Under the pieces are notes generated by a model. That model did no database searches and was not told the origin of the DNA. It saw nothing but the letters and a program-made list of their open reading frames with translations. Below, piece by piece: positions 8,104 to 15,883 of a stretch of 20,909 nt of DNA. The stretch spans positions 1 to 20,909 of the forward strand of contig PPGL01000072.1 in NCBI GenBank assembly GCA_003173915.1. The letters run 5' to 3'. This stretch comes from Candidatus Levyibacteriota bacterium (GTDB lineage Bacteria; Patescibacteria; Microgenomatia; Levybacterales; UBA12049). The translations under genes were made by a program, and so were the position numbers. Every line of letters begins with the position of its first letter. Position 1 is the stretch's first letter.

Positions 8104-8508
8104 TTATTTTGTTGCGTATAGACCCCAAAAATAGGAAAGAAGAGCAATAATAAATCCAGTTGCCATAATAAATGAATACATGTCTTTTTGTGAGGAAATA
8201 AAGACGGATCCAAAAAATATTGATCCAATCACAGCAATCAGTCCAATTGTCGCAGGTAAAATCCACGATTGAATTTTTAATCGGATCGCTCTGACAAGAA
8301 GAGCAATTGTCCCAAAAAGAAGTAAGAAGCCCACAATAATATGCGAGGCTAGAGGAATTTGTTTCCACGCAAATGCCCATAGCTGTCCTTCATGTCCCGT
8401 ATCCGGGAACACTACAAAAAGACTTGTTGCCATACCAAGAAGATATTGGATAACAAGAAGAATTATCATGCCTATTGCATGCCCAGTAAGTCTTTTGTCA
8501 GTATTCAT
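8104..8508 (-). CDS. Four-helix integral membrane protein, function unknown
   Basis: The 134-aa protein has four predicted membrane segments at about 10-33, 53-73, 82-104 and 110-132. It carries His residues at H10 (TGHAIG, start of helix 1), H39 (loop) and H55 (ASHIIVGF, start of helix 2). Paired helix-end histidines are seen in small haem-binding or quinone-linked four-helix proteins such as CtaA or b561 types, but I cannot assign it to a family. It is the first gene of a two-gene operon with msrB, so a redox link such as electron supply to the tethered reductase is possible, though only inferred. The start at 8508 is supported by an extended -10 box six bases upstream. Confidence 0.8.
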   Translation of the reverse strand: MNTDKRLTGHAIGMIILLVIQYLLGMATSLFVVFPDTGHEGQLWAFAWKQIPLASHIIVGFLLLFGTIALLVRAIRLKIQSWILPATIGLIAVIGSIFFGSVFISSQKDMYSFIMATGFIIALLSYFWGLYATK

Positions 8509-8514
8509 AATTGC

Positions 8515-8523
8515 ATTGTACCA
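8515..8523 (-). promoter_or_regulatory. Extended -10 promoter of the membrane protein-msrB operon
   Basis: The minus strand reads TGG-TACAAT (8523 to 8515), an extended -10 with 5 of 6 matches to consensus, six bases before the ATG at 8508. It predicts a leaderless mRNA for this two-gene operon. Confidence 0.5.
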
Positions 8524-8616
8524 TACAGACTTACCAACAAATTGCTAGAATTACCTAAATAAACTGTAAAATTCTATGCATTCTATCGTAGATTCAGTTA
8601 ACTTATGAGATTCTAA

Positions 8617-8661
8617 TTCTTACAACTTTCTTATCCTTTCCATACAGAGCTTTTGTAAGAA
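8617..8661. repeat. Perfect 9-bp inverted repeat in the control region
   Basis: TTCTTACAA (8617-8625) and TTGTAAGAA (8653-8661) are exact reverse complements separated by 27 nt. They could form a hairpin in RNA of either strand or be two half-sites for a dimeric regulator. No partner protein is known. Confidence 0.4.
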
Positions 8662-8847
8662 AACAAGTAATTTATTCTTATATAAAGCCCTATAACACAA
8701 GTATTCGAGCATACAAATAACTAAATATGGGCCTATTATTCAGTATTAATTTCTTTGATTTAACATTTAATTATCGGACAAAATTACTAAAAGAGAGGCC
8801 AGATTATCAAATTTTGGAATATTAAAGCTTTTAAGTCCTATAATCTA

Positions 8848-8876
8848 TTGACAAATGCATCAAAATATAATAAAAT
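8848..8876 (+). promoter_or_regulatory. Sigma-70-type promoter of the glycan operon
   Basis: TTGACA (8848-8853, perfect -35), a 17-nt spacer and TAAAAT (8871-8876, 5 of 6) form the strongest promoter in the window. The predicted start point is about 8883, two bases before the ATG at 8885. An ATG at 8855 in the same frame lies inside the spacer and so would not be transcribed from this promoter. Confidence 0.75.
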
Positions 8877-8899
8877 ACTCCAAAATGCACCAAACTATA
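8853..8899 (+). repeat. 17-bp direct repeat overlapping promoter and start codon (possible operator)
   Basis: AAATGCATCAAAATATA (8853-8869) and AAATGCACCAAACTATA (8883-8899) match at 15 of 17 positions, with a period of exactly 30 bp (about three helical turns). The first copy lies between -35 and -10 and the second covers the predicted start point and the start codon. This is a good position for autoregulation by the HTH protein encoded immediately downstream. Alternatively it is an in-frame 10-codon duplication (MHQNI... MHQTI...). Confidence 0.5.
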
Positions 8900-9079
8900 C
8901 AAAAAAACACTGAAAAGCAGTTCTACACACCCTCTGAAGTGGCAGAAACGCTCCAGCTTAATAAAACTACTATTTATAACTACATTAAGGCTAAAAAGCT
9001 TACAGCGATTAGGATAGGAAAAGAGTACAGGATAGAAAAAAAGGATTTTGATGCGTTTATTGAAAATAACAAAATTTAA
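8885..9079 (+). CDS. Excisionase-family (MerR-like) HTH DNA-binding protein
   Basis: This is a single small winged-HTH domain of the 'DNA binding domain, excisionase family' type (HTH_17). The sequence runs FYTPSEVAETLQLNKTTIYN, then YIKAKKLTAIRIGKEYRIE, then KKDFDAFIENNK. These domains bind short DNA sites, often repeated. I chose the ATG at 8885 (64 aa) rather than the in-frame ATG at 8855, because a TTGACA-N17-TAAAAT promoter would start transcription near 8883. It is the first gene of the glycan operon, with only 3 bp to the next gene, so it probably regulates that operon. There is no integrase nearby, so a phage excisionase role is unlikely. Confidence 0.85.
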   Translation: MHQTIQKNTEKQFYTPSEVAETLQLNKTTIYNYIKAKKLTAIRIGKEYRIEKKDFDAFIENNKI

Positions 9080-9082
9080 CTC

Positions 9083-9535
9083 ATGAATAAAAAAAATATA
9101 TTAAAAATCACACTTACTTGCATCTTCGTCCTAATCTTAGGTGGAACTTTCTATTTTGAATTTCCTGCAATTCAAAACGTTTACTCTTCTGTAATTTCTA
9201 GCTTCACACCAAAGCCAGAGACTTTTACAGAATTATATTTTGAGAATCATTTAACTCTTCCGACAAATTTTAACTCCAAAAAAGCGCAATCTTTTGCGTT
9301 TACAATTCACAATTTAGAAAACAGGGATATGCATTATATTTACGAAGTTTATATTCAAACACCAGGACTCCCAAAGAGAACTCTTGCAACTGGGAATGTT
9401 TTTGTTAAAAACTCCCAAGCAAAAAAAATAACCCAAACACTTTTGCCAACCTATATCAAAACTCGTTCAGCAGTTGTAGTAAATCTGATCAATAAAAACG
9501 AGAAAATTGATTTTTGGATGGAGGGAACAAAATGA
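9083..9535 (+). CDS. Single-pass exported protein resembling the DUF1616 C-terminal domain
   Basis: The 150-aa protein has one N-terminal hydrophobic helix (about 8-27) and then an extracytoplasmic part rich in beta strands. The segment FTELYFENHLTLPTNF, then SFAFTIHNLENRDMHYIYEV, resembles the outer domain of DUF1616 proteins (TELYxL...YPTNL...I.NHE...YT), which in archaea and some bacteria is fused to membrane helices and co-occurs with glycosyltransferases. That assignment is from memory of the family pattern and is moderate. The stop overlaps the GT2 start by 4 bp (ATGA), so translation is coupled. It may be an accessory subunit for the DUF2206-like membrane protein three genes downstream. 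Confidence 0.75.
   Translation: MNKKNILKITLTCIFVLILGGTFYFEFPAIQNVYSSVISSFTPKPETFTELYFENHLTLPTNFNSKKAQSFAFTIHNLENRDMHYIYEVYIQTPGLPKRTLATGNVFVKNSQAKKITQTLLPTYIKTRSAVVVNLINKNEKIDFWMEGTK
9520..9525 (+). promoter_or_regulatory. Strong Shine-Dalgarno site for the GT2 gene
   Basis: GGAGGG lies six bases before the ATG at 9532, inside the last codons of the preceding gene. It decides the start and shows that this organism uses SD pairing for internal operon genes even though its first genes look leaderless. Confidence 0.75.
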
Positions 9536-10266
9536 AAAAAATAACAATTGTAATTCCAGCGTTAAACGAAGAAAAGGGAATTGGACCAGTGCTTAAGGAA
9601 ATTCCGACAAACCAGCTCAATAAAATGGGCTATCAGGTAGAAGTTATGGTGATTGACAACGGCTCAAAAGATAGAACAAAACATATAGCTCGTGAACATG
9701 GTGCAACAGTGATTGTTCAACCCGTAAAAGGATACGGAAATGCCTATAAAGCAGGTTTTGCAAATGCATCTGGAGATATTATTGCCACAGGTGATGCGGA
9801 TCTTACATACCCTTTTTCCATCTTACCTCGAATCATTAAAAAAATGGAAAAAGAGAATTTAGAGTTTATTAATACAAATAGGCTTAAGTACGTAAATCCA
9901 AAAGTTATGACGCCAAGTCACATTTTTGGAAATTCTGTTTTGACAATTCTTACAAAGATGTTGTTCAATTTGCCTTTTATAGATTCTCAATCAGGTATGT
10001 GGATTTTTAAAAGATACATTTGGGATGAATTAAATGTCAGATCGTCAGGAATGGCTTTCTCGCAAGAATTAAAAATAGAAGCGTTTGTTAGAGGGTTCAG
10101 ATGTGCTGAGATACCTGTACAGTATCGTGCCAGAGCAGGGGAAACAAAACTAAACACGATTAGAGATGGTTCTCGTGTAGTACTACATCTTTTTGTCAAA
10201 AAAATATCCTTCCTCTTATCCACCTCTGGTTCTAAGAATCAAAAAGCAATAGCAGCGTTTGAATAG
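9532..10266 (+). CDS. Family 2 glycosyltransferase, polyprenyl-phosphate sugar synthase-like
   Basis: This GT-A fold enzyme probably moves a sugar from a nucleotide donor to polyprenyl phosphate. It resembles dolichyl-phosphate mannose/glucose synthases: VIPALNEEKGIG near the N-terminus, VIDNGSKDRT (D42), the DxD motif GDADLTYP (D88, D90), and SQSGMWIFKR followed by RAGETKL in the acceptor loop. It lacks C-terminal membrane helices. I start it at the ATG at 9532 (244 aa), not at the upstream TTG at 9514, because a strong Shine-Dalgarno GGAGGG (9520-9525) lies six bases before the ATG and the ATGA overlap couples it to the previous gene. It is 14 bp from the next gene. Confidence 0.9.
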   Translation: MKKITIVIPALNEEKGIGPVLKEIPTNQLNKMGYQVEVMVIDNGSKDRTKHIAREHGATVIVQPVKGYGNAYKAGFANASGDIIATGDADLTYPFSILPRIIKKMEKENLEFINTNRLKYVNPKVMTPSHIFGNSVLTILTKMLFNLPFIDSQSGMWIFKRYIWDELNVRSSGMAFSQELKIEAFVRGFRCAEIPVQYRARAGETKLNTIRDGSRVVLHLFVKKISFLLSTSGSKNQKAIAAFE

Positions 10267-10280
10267 TAGAAAGGAATAAT

Positions 10281-11411
10281 ATGCAAAAAAAGAAGCTGGC
10301 CATAGTCTATGATGCTATATACCCATATGTCAAAGGTGGGGTAGAAAAAAGAAATTACGAAATAGCTAAAAGATTAGCAAAGAAAAACTTTAAAGTGCAC
10401 ATATATAGTTTAAAGTGGTGGAAAGGGAAAAATGTTATTAAAAAAGAAGGATTTTTTTTACATAGTATAGGTGCTGCAAAAACATTTTATACCAAGGCTG
10501 GTAGAAGGTCTATTTGGGAAGCTGTATATTTCGGATTTTGCTGCTTAAAGCTTCTAAATGAAGATTTTGATGTATTAGAGGTAAATCACATGCCTTACTT
10601 TAGCTTATTTTCTGCAAAATTGATATGTTTATTAAAAAGAAAAACATTATATGTAACGTGGAATGAAGTTTGGGGTAAAGAATATTGGAAAAAATATCTT
10701 GGCAAACTAGGATTTATTGCATTTATAATCGAATACTTAAGTGCTCAATTGCCTGATAAGATTATTGCCGTTTCAGAGCATACAAAGAAAAAGCTAAAAA
10801 AGAACTTGGGCTTGCATAAAAAAATAATAGTAATTCCGAATGGAATTGACATAAAAGAGATCAGTAGAGTGAAGCCAGCAAAAACAAAATCAGATATCAT
10901 TTTTGCAGGAAGATTGCTTTCTCATAAAAATGTTGATGTTCTAATTAAATCAGTAGAGTATCTAAGAAAAAATAATAAGATAAAAAAAGCTTTTATTATT
11001 GGCGATGGTCCAGAAAGAGAAAAGTTAGAAAAGCTTACAACCCAATTAAAACTTGAAAAGTATATTAAGTTTATTAATTTTTTACCTAATCATAATGATC
11101 TTTACTCGTTAATGAAATCTTCAAAAGTTTTTGTTTTCCCTTCAACAAGAGAAGGTTTTGGAATAGCAGCTTTGGAAGCAAATGCGTGTGGAATACCTGT
11201 GGTAACAGTAAATCACAAAGATAATGCAACTAAAAATCTTATTATAAATGGTAAAAATGGTTATGTGACTGCTCTTTCTGCTGAAAAATTTGCAAATAAA
11301 ATATTTCCATTAATTCATCAAAGAAAAAGTTCAAGAAGATATATTAATTTTCTAAATAAATTTGATTGGAATCAAGTATCGGATCAGATGGAAAGGACTT
11401 ATTTACAATGA
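10281..11411 (+). CDS. GT4-family glycosyltransferase (GT-B fold)
   Basis: This 376-aa GT-B retaining glycosyltransferase has the N-terminal acceptor loop YPYVKGGVEKRNYE (about 14-27). The C-terminal donor domain begins near IPNGID (185-190), followed by IIFAGRLLSHKNVDVLI, GDGPEREKL and the EX7E motif E291/E299 (EGFGIAALE). It is expected to be cytoplasmic or attached to the inner face of the membrane and to add one sugar to a lipid-linked glycan. A good SD (AGAAAGGA, 10268-10275) precedes the ATG by 5 nt. The stop TGA overlaps the ATG of the next GT gene. Lys codons are mostly AAA, and the gene is visibly more A+T-rich than the genes outside this cluster. Donor and acceptor sugars cannot be read from sequence. 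Confidence 0.9.
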   Translation: MQKKKLAIVYDAIYPYVKGGVEKRNYEIAKRLAKKNFKVHIYSLKWWKGKNVIKKEGFFLHSIGAAKTFYTKAGRRSIWEAVYFGFCCLKLLNEDFDVLEVNHMPYFSLFSAKLICLLKRKTLYVTWNEVWGKEYWKKYLGKLGFIAFIIEYLSAQLPDKIIAVSEHTKKKLKKNLGLHKKIIVIPNGIDIKEISRVKPAKTKSDIIFAGRLLSHKNVDVLIKSVEYLRKNNKIKKAFIIGDGPEREKLEKLTTQLKLEKYIKFINFLPNHNDLYSLMKSSKVFVFPSTREGFGIAALEANACGIPVVTVNHKDNATKNLIINGKNGYVTALSAEKFANKIFPLIHQRKSSRRYINFLNKFDWNQVSDQMERTYLQ

Positions 11412-12514
11412 AAATTCTTCATGTAACAAAAAAATATCTTTATGCGATAGGCGGGGATTCTACTGTTGTTGCAGGCTTGGAAAATGAACAGAAAAAAAAG
11501 AATCATAAAGTGACTATACTAACAAACAACATTAGTGAAATAAAAAATAAAAAGAACATTATCAAGTTTGGGTTAAAGACCAGTGCCAACGAGCAAGACA
11601 AAATTTCTATCAAGCGGTTGATTAATATTTTCCTGCTTTTCTTTTACTCTTTTTACCTGCTTAAGGAGGAAAAGCCTGATATTATTCATTCTCATTCTGC
11701 AGACTTAGGATTCTGTTTATCAATTGCTGCCCGTTTATATCAAATACCCGTCATTCATACATCTCATGGCGTAAGCTTTGCATATGAAAACTTTAACATC
11801 GTTAAAAAATATCTAGAAATTTTCTTCTATAAATTCAGTGGATTTAAAAAAATCATAACAGTTGATAAAACAGCGCTAGAATCTTTCAAAAAGGTAAATA
11901 TTAATAATGTGATATTTATTCCCAATGGTATAGATTTAGCTTTATTCAAGACACTTAAAAAAAATAAGAGTAAAAAATTCTTCGAAATTCTTTTTGTAGG
12001 TAGACTTGTAAATCAAAAGGGAATTTCTTACTTAATTAATGCATGCAATCTTATAAACAAACAGGGTATTCAATTCAAGTTGAATATTGTAGGAGAAGGG
12101 GAAGAAGAAAAAAAGCTAAAGCTACTCGTTAAAAGCTTGAATTTAGATAAAAAGATTATTTTTAACAAAAAAGAGAGATACGATAAAATAGCGAATTACT
12201 ATAATACGGCAGATCTCTTTGTTTTACCTTCAATTTGGGAAGGATTTCCTATTGTTATTTTGGAAGCATGGGCTTCACAATTACCAGTGATTTCAACTAA
12301 TATTGGAGGAATTAAAGAAATTGGCTTAAATAAACAAAACATGCTATTAGTTCCACCCAAAAGCAGTATTAAATTATCTCAAGCAATAAAGAAAATATAT
12401 TTCGACGATAAACTAAGAAAATCTTTAAGTTCTGAAGGAAATAGAATAGTTAAAAACTATTACTCTTGGGAATCAGTAAATAACAAAATATTAGATATTT
12501 ACAAAAACCTATGA
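11408..12514 (+). CDS. GT4-family glycosyltransferase (GT-B fold), second copy
   Basis: The 368-aa enzyme has the N-terminal motif MKILHVTKKYLYAIGGDS and HSHSADLGFCLSIAAR in the acceptor domain. The donor domain runs from IPNGID through FVGRLVNQKGISYLI, VGEGEEEKKL and the EX7E pair E278/E286 (EGFPIVILE), with a family-typical GGIKEI turn. I use the ATG at 11408 rather than the upstream in-frame alternative at 11366, since it forms the ATGA overlap typical of this operon and the protein begins with the expected first beta strand. It is distinct in sequence from the preceding GT4, so it is probably a different sugar step and not a recent duplicate. It overlaps the DUF2206-like gene by 4 bp. Confidence 0.9.
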   Translation: MKILHVTKKYLYAIGGDSTVVAGLENEQKKKNHKVTILTNNISEIKNKKNIIKFGLKTSANEQDKISIKRLINIFLLFFYSFYLLKEEKPDIIHSHSADLGFCLSIAARLYQIPVIHTSHGVSFAYENFNIVKKYLEIFFYKFSGFKKIITVDKTALESFKKVNINNVIFIPNGIDLALFKTLKKNKSKKFFEILFVGRLVNQKGISYLINACNLINKQGIQFKLNIVGEGEEEKKLKLLVKSLNLDKKIIFNKKERYDKIANYYNTADLFVLPSIWEGFPIVILEAWASQLPVISTNIGGIKEIGLNKQNMLLVPPKSSIKLSQAIKKIYFDDKLRKSLSSEGNRIVKNYYSWESVNNKILDIYKNL

Positions 12515-14769
12515 AAATAAACAGAATCACACTTTACTTACTACTTGTTTTATTTATTTTAGCTACTGATCTTAGTGTTTTATTTAATGTAGGAATATTA
12601 AGGCAAATATTTTCTTTCTGTTTTCTATTTCTTGTGCCTGGGGCAATATTGTATTCTCTTTTTAAGATTAAAACCACTCAATTTTTTGAAAAAATTTCTT
12701 ATTTTGTGGGATTAAGCATTGTTTTTGATTATTTTGTTGGCTTTATGCTGAATGCGTCATTTGGTTTTTTAAATTTTTCAGCTCCATTATCTGTTGAAAA
12801 TTTACTTTTACCGTTTAATGCAATTTATATGATATTAGGATTTTTCGCTTCGAAAAATTTTTCTATAACCAACTTTAATAAAAAAATCCAATTTACTTAT
12901 CACAATGTGTTATTAGTTCTTTTGGGAATTGTGTCTTTGATTTTAGGCATATTAAATGCAATTTTTCTTAATAATGGTGGAACTAATTTATTAGGACTTA
13001 TTGCACTTATAATAATAGGCTTATGTATTCTTTATTTTACATTTTTGAAATCAAAAATTTCAGAAAATTCTTTAATAATAACCATTTATACAATTTCACT
13101 ATCTCTTTTGCTGATGGTGTCATTGAGAGGCTGGTACTTAAGCGGACACGATATAAAACAAGAATATTTTGTTTTTTCTTTAACTAAGGCCGCTCATGCT
13201 TGGAATTATTTTTCATTTCCAGATCCATACAATGCATGTTTAAGTATTACAATTTTACCCACAATTGTGGATGGATTTTTACACATTAACGATATGTATA
13301 TTTATAAGCTAATTTACCAAATTATTTTTGCGCTTTGTCCGGTTGTATTGTATTTAATATTCAAGCCATTAACTAGTAAGCAGCTTGCCTTCTTATCAAC
13401 AATTTTATTTATTTCATTTCCTCTATTTTTAAATGATATTGTATTTTATAATAGGCAAGAACTAGCTTTTCTATTGTTTGCTTTACTAATTCACCTACTT
13501 CTTAAGAAAAATCTAAGTGAAAGAATACGAGTAGCGCTTTTTTGTTTATTTAGTGCTGGTCTTATTGTCTCTCATTACTCAACAGCTTATTTAACTTTAG
13601 CTATGTTTATTATAAGTTATTTTTGTTTTAAGCTTTTTAATATAATTCGTAAAGTAATAAAACAACCAAACATTAATTTTTTTCATATAGCATTTCTATT
13701 GATATTTACTTTAATTTGGAATTTGAAAGTGACTTCATCATTAACAGGTTTATCCTCTTTTATGATTAATGTTAGAAATAATTTAAACTTTTTCTTTCAG
13801 AAAACATATCAATCCAATGATATTAATTATAGTCTGTTTGGGAGTAGTAAAAAAATTAGTGACTCTGAAAGGTTAAATTCATTTATTAAATATTCTGAAA
13901 AGATAGTTAACATAAGTAACTTACCTAATACTTACTATCAAGGAGCTATTGATACTAACTACCCAATTTTAGTTGCAAAGACACCAATTATTCCTCTAAC
14001 AACTATTGGCAAAGCACTTCAAAGTATTCATATATCTCCTTTTTTAATCAATGACATTATGCGTCAAGGAATAGCAAAACTTATACAAATATTTGTAATA
14101 TTAGGTATATTTAGTGTTATTTTTTTCAAAAAATTTACTGGATATTCAAAACGAAACTATATTATTTTATGTATCTCAACTATTCTAATCATAGGCCTGA
14201 CTCTAGTAGTGCCGTTCGCTACTGTTGATTATTCTTTATTAAGAATTTTTCAACAATACTTAATAATTCTTTCACTACCTGCAATACTGGGATGTGCATT
14301 TATTTTCCAAATTTTTGGCAAAAAACTTTCAATTTTAATTACAACTTTCATAACCACACTGATCTTTTTATCTTTATCTGGATTTATTCCAGACTTATTA
14401 GGGGGTTATTATCCACAGCTTAACTTAAACAATTATGGATTTTATTATGACGCTTATTATACTCATAACACTGAGATAAATAGCATTACTTGGTTAAAGT
14501 CAAACTTATCGGACAACTCGGTAATTCAATCAGATTCGTTCGGTGTAACAAAAATATTAGCTTACGGAGGGATTAAAGCAATTAACCAAATAGTGCCTTC
14601 TACTATAAGAAAAGACAGTTATGTTTATTTACCGTTTTCTATCGCTAAGGAAAGTATATTGCCACTTTTTTACAACGGTAATCAGCTATATGCTATTTAT
14701 CCAACTAAATTTTTAGACGATAATAAAAATTTAGTTTATAATAATGGTGGTTCAAAGATATATAAATAA
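12511..14769 (+). CDS. Large polytopic membrane protein, DUF2206 / GT-C-like
   Basis: The 752-aa protein has many hydrophobic helices up to about residue 625 and a soluble C-terminal tail of roughly 120 residues. Residues 30-80 (FLFLVPGAILYSLF) resemble the N-terminal helices of DUF1616. From about 205, the segment RGWYLSGHDIKQEYFVFSL, followed by PDPYNACLSITILPT and IYQIIFALCPVVLYLIF, matches my memory of DUF2206 membrane proteins. D214 and E218 in the first outer loop sit where GT-C enzymes keep their acidic catalytic residues, so transfer of a sugar or glycan from a polyprenyl carrier on the outer face is plausible. Function in the family is not established. It overlaps the preceding gene (ATGA) and ends 1 bp before the next. 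Very A+T-rich (for example 13 G/C in 12541-12600). Confidence 0.82.
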   Translation: MKINRITLYLLLVLFILATDLSVLFNVGILRQIFSFCFLFLVPGAILYSLFKIKTTQFFEKISYFVGLSIVFDYFVGFMLNASFGFLNFSAPLSVENLLLPFNAIYMILGFFASKNFSITNFNKKIQFTYHNVLLVLLGIVSLILGILNAIFLNNGGTNLLGLIALIIIGLCILYFTFLKSKISENSLIITIYTISLSLLLMVSLRGWYLSGHDIKQEYFVFSLTKAAHAWNYFSFPDPYNACLSITILPTIVDGFLHINDMYIYKLIYQIIFALCPVVLYLIFKPLTSKQLAFLSTILFISFPLFLNDIVFYNRQELAFLLFALLIHLLLKKNLSERIRVALFCLFSAGLIVSHYSTAYLTLAMFIISYFCFKLFNIIRKVIKQPNINFFHIAFLLIFTLIWNLKVTSSLTGLSSFMINVRNNLNFFFQKTYQSNDINYSLFGSSKKISDSERLNSFIKYSEKIVNISNLPNTYYQGAIDTNYPILVAKTPIIPLTTIGKALQSIHISPFLINDIMRQGIAKLIQIFVILGIFSVIFFKKFTGYSKRNYIILCISTILIIGLTLVVPFATVDYSLLRIFQQYLIILSLPAILGCAFIFQIFGKKLSILITTFITTLIFLSLSGFIPDLLGGYYPQLNLNNYGFYYDAYYTHNTEINSITWLKSNLSDNSVIQSDSFGVTKILAYGGIKAINQIVPSTIRKDSYVYLPFSIAKESILPLFYNGNQLYAIYPTKFLDDNKNLVYNNGGSKIYK

Positions 14770-14770
14770 T

Positions 14771-15883
14771 ATGAAGAAAATTGCAATAATTTGTTATCTT
14801 GATGGCTTTGGTAATTCTATCGCGCCATTGGGAATAAAAAAATACCTAGAAAAAAAGGGGCATACAGTTGATTTAATCAATACTCATTATTTAAGCAGAT
14901 TTAAAAAAAAAGTAGATGTAGATTTTATTGTACCAAAGTCTGGTTTTAAGATATTTTTGACAGTGCTTTTGGAGATAACAAATTATTTTTCCCAAAAATA
15001 TGTGACTGGAGGAAAAATTAATTACTTCTTGCTTTTCATGATAATGAGACTTAGAGCATCAATGTTAAAAAAATTATTTAAAAATGCCTCTTATGATTTT
15101 ATTATTTGTGAAGATCCTTGGGATTCATATCTTTTGTTATCTAAATTAGACGGAGTTACAATTTACCACTGTCAAACTCCATTTGCTGAAGAATTATATT
15201 TTGGTGGGCAATTGACTGAAAAAGCATATGAGAAATTAAAAAGAATGGAAATAGAAATATATAGTAACTCAGATTATTTATCGTTTGCTTGGGACTCATA
15301 TGGAGAATATGTAAAAAAATATTATAATTATAATGGCAAAAATATCATTTCACTCAACAATGGAACAGTACTTGCAGAAAAAAAAGCAAAATATAATTCT
15401 TCGCCAAAAATTGTTTACTTTGGTTATCTCGGTGGTTACTGGATTAATCTACCACTACTTTCTAATTTAACAAAGCAGTACAAGAATATTGATGTCTATG
15501 GATATCCTGAACCTGATAAAAAATATAAATTAAACTACAAAGGATATGCTACCAAAAAAATTTTATCTAACTATCAATTTGGGCTAATTACCATTACGAA
15601 GGATAGATTGAGATCCGAAGGGTTTTCAGGAAAACATATTGATTATCTTTCATATGGACTCCCTGTACTCACTCCCGAGTGGAGAAAAGAAGAAAAATTA
15701 GGGAAAACAGCAATTTTTTATAACGATAATAATTTTCTTGAGGTAATAAAAAGATACTCTCAGAAAAAACAATGGGAAAAGGTAAGTAAAAATTCAATTA
15801 AGATGGCTGAAAATATGAACTGGGATTCTACATTAAAACCTCTTGATAAAATAATTAACTTTAAAACAGAAAAAACTAAATAA
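14771..15883 (+). CDS. GT-B-type glycosyltransferase, distant GT4/TuaH-like
   Basis: The 370-aa protein begins MKKIAIICYLDGFGNSIAPL and has a GT-B architecture. The N-terminal domain contains YDFIICEDPWDSYLL. The donor side has KIVYFGYLGGYWINLPLL, the nucleotide-sugar loop region YGYPEPDKKY, then FSGKHIDYLSYGLPVLTP, which corresponds to the P..K..DYLA.GkPV motif of TuaH/GT1-like enzymes. The EX7E motif is not obvious, so activity is less certain than for the two GT4 genes. I use the ATG at 14771, one base after the preceding stop; an ATG at 14744 in the same frame would add nine unlikely residues. It is the last gene of the operon and overlaps the convergent flippase gene by 8 bp. Confidence 0.82.
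   Translation: MKKIAIICYLDGFGNSIAPLGIKKYLEKKGHTVDLINTHYLSRFKKKVDVDFIVPKSGFKIFLTVLLEITNYFSQKYVTGGKINYFLLFMIMRLRASMLKKLFKNASYDFIICEDPWDSYLLLSKLDGVTIYHCQTPFAEELYFGGQLTEKAYEKLKRMEIEIYSNSDYLSFAWDSYGEYVKKYYNYNGKNIISLNNGTVLAEKKAKYNSSPKIVYFGYLGGYWINLPLLSNLTKQYKNIDVYGYPEPDKKYKLNYKGYATKKILSNYQFGLITITKDRLRSEGFSGKHIDYLSYGLPVLTPEWRKEEKLGKTAIFYNDNNFLEVIKRYSQKKQWEKVSKNSIKMAENMNWDSTLKPLDKIINFKTEKTK

Larger units (their letters stand above)
8509..8884. other. 376-bp divergent intergenic control region
   Basis: This A+T-rich stretch separates the msrB operon from the glycan operon. It holds a promoter at each end, a perfect 9-bp inverted repeat TTCTTACAA (8617-8625) / TTGTAAGAA (8653-8661) with a 27-nt loop, and a 32-codon open frame at 8727-8825 (starts MGLLFSINFF) with no ribosome site. 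I see no tRNA, known riboswitch or terminator with a T-run. Its length is unusual, because most other gaps in the window are under 110 bp. Confidence 0.6.

Noticed and set aside
8727..8825. 32-codon open frame (MGLLFSINFFDLTFNY...) as a small protein gene
   Set aside because: No ribosome site or good promoter precedes it, and frames of this length are expected by chance in A+T-rich DNA; kept only as a low-interest note.
8855..8884. In-frame ATG at 8855 as the start of the HTH gene
   Set aside because: It lies between the -35 and -10 boxes of a near-consensus promoter, so it would not be in the transcript; 8885 is preferred.
8885..9079. HTH gene as a phage excisionase
   Set aside because: No integrase, attachment site or phage genes nearby; the context is a glycan operon.
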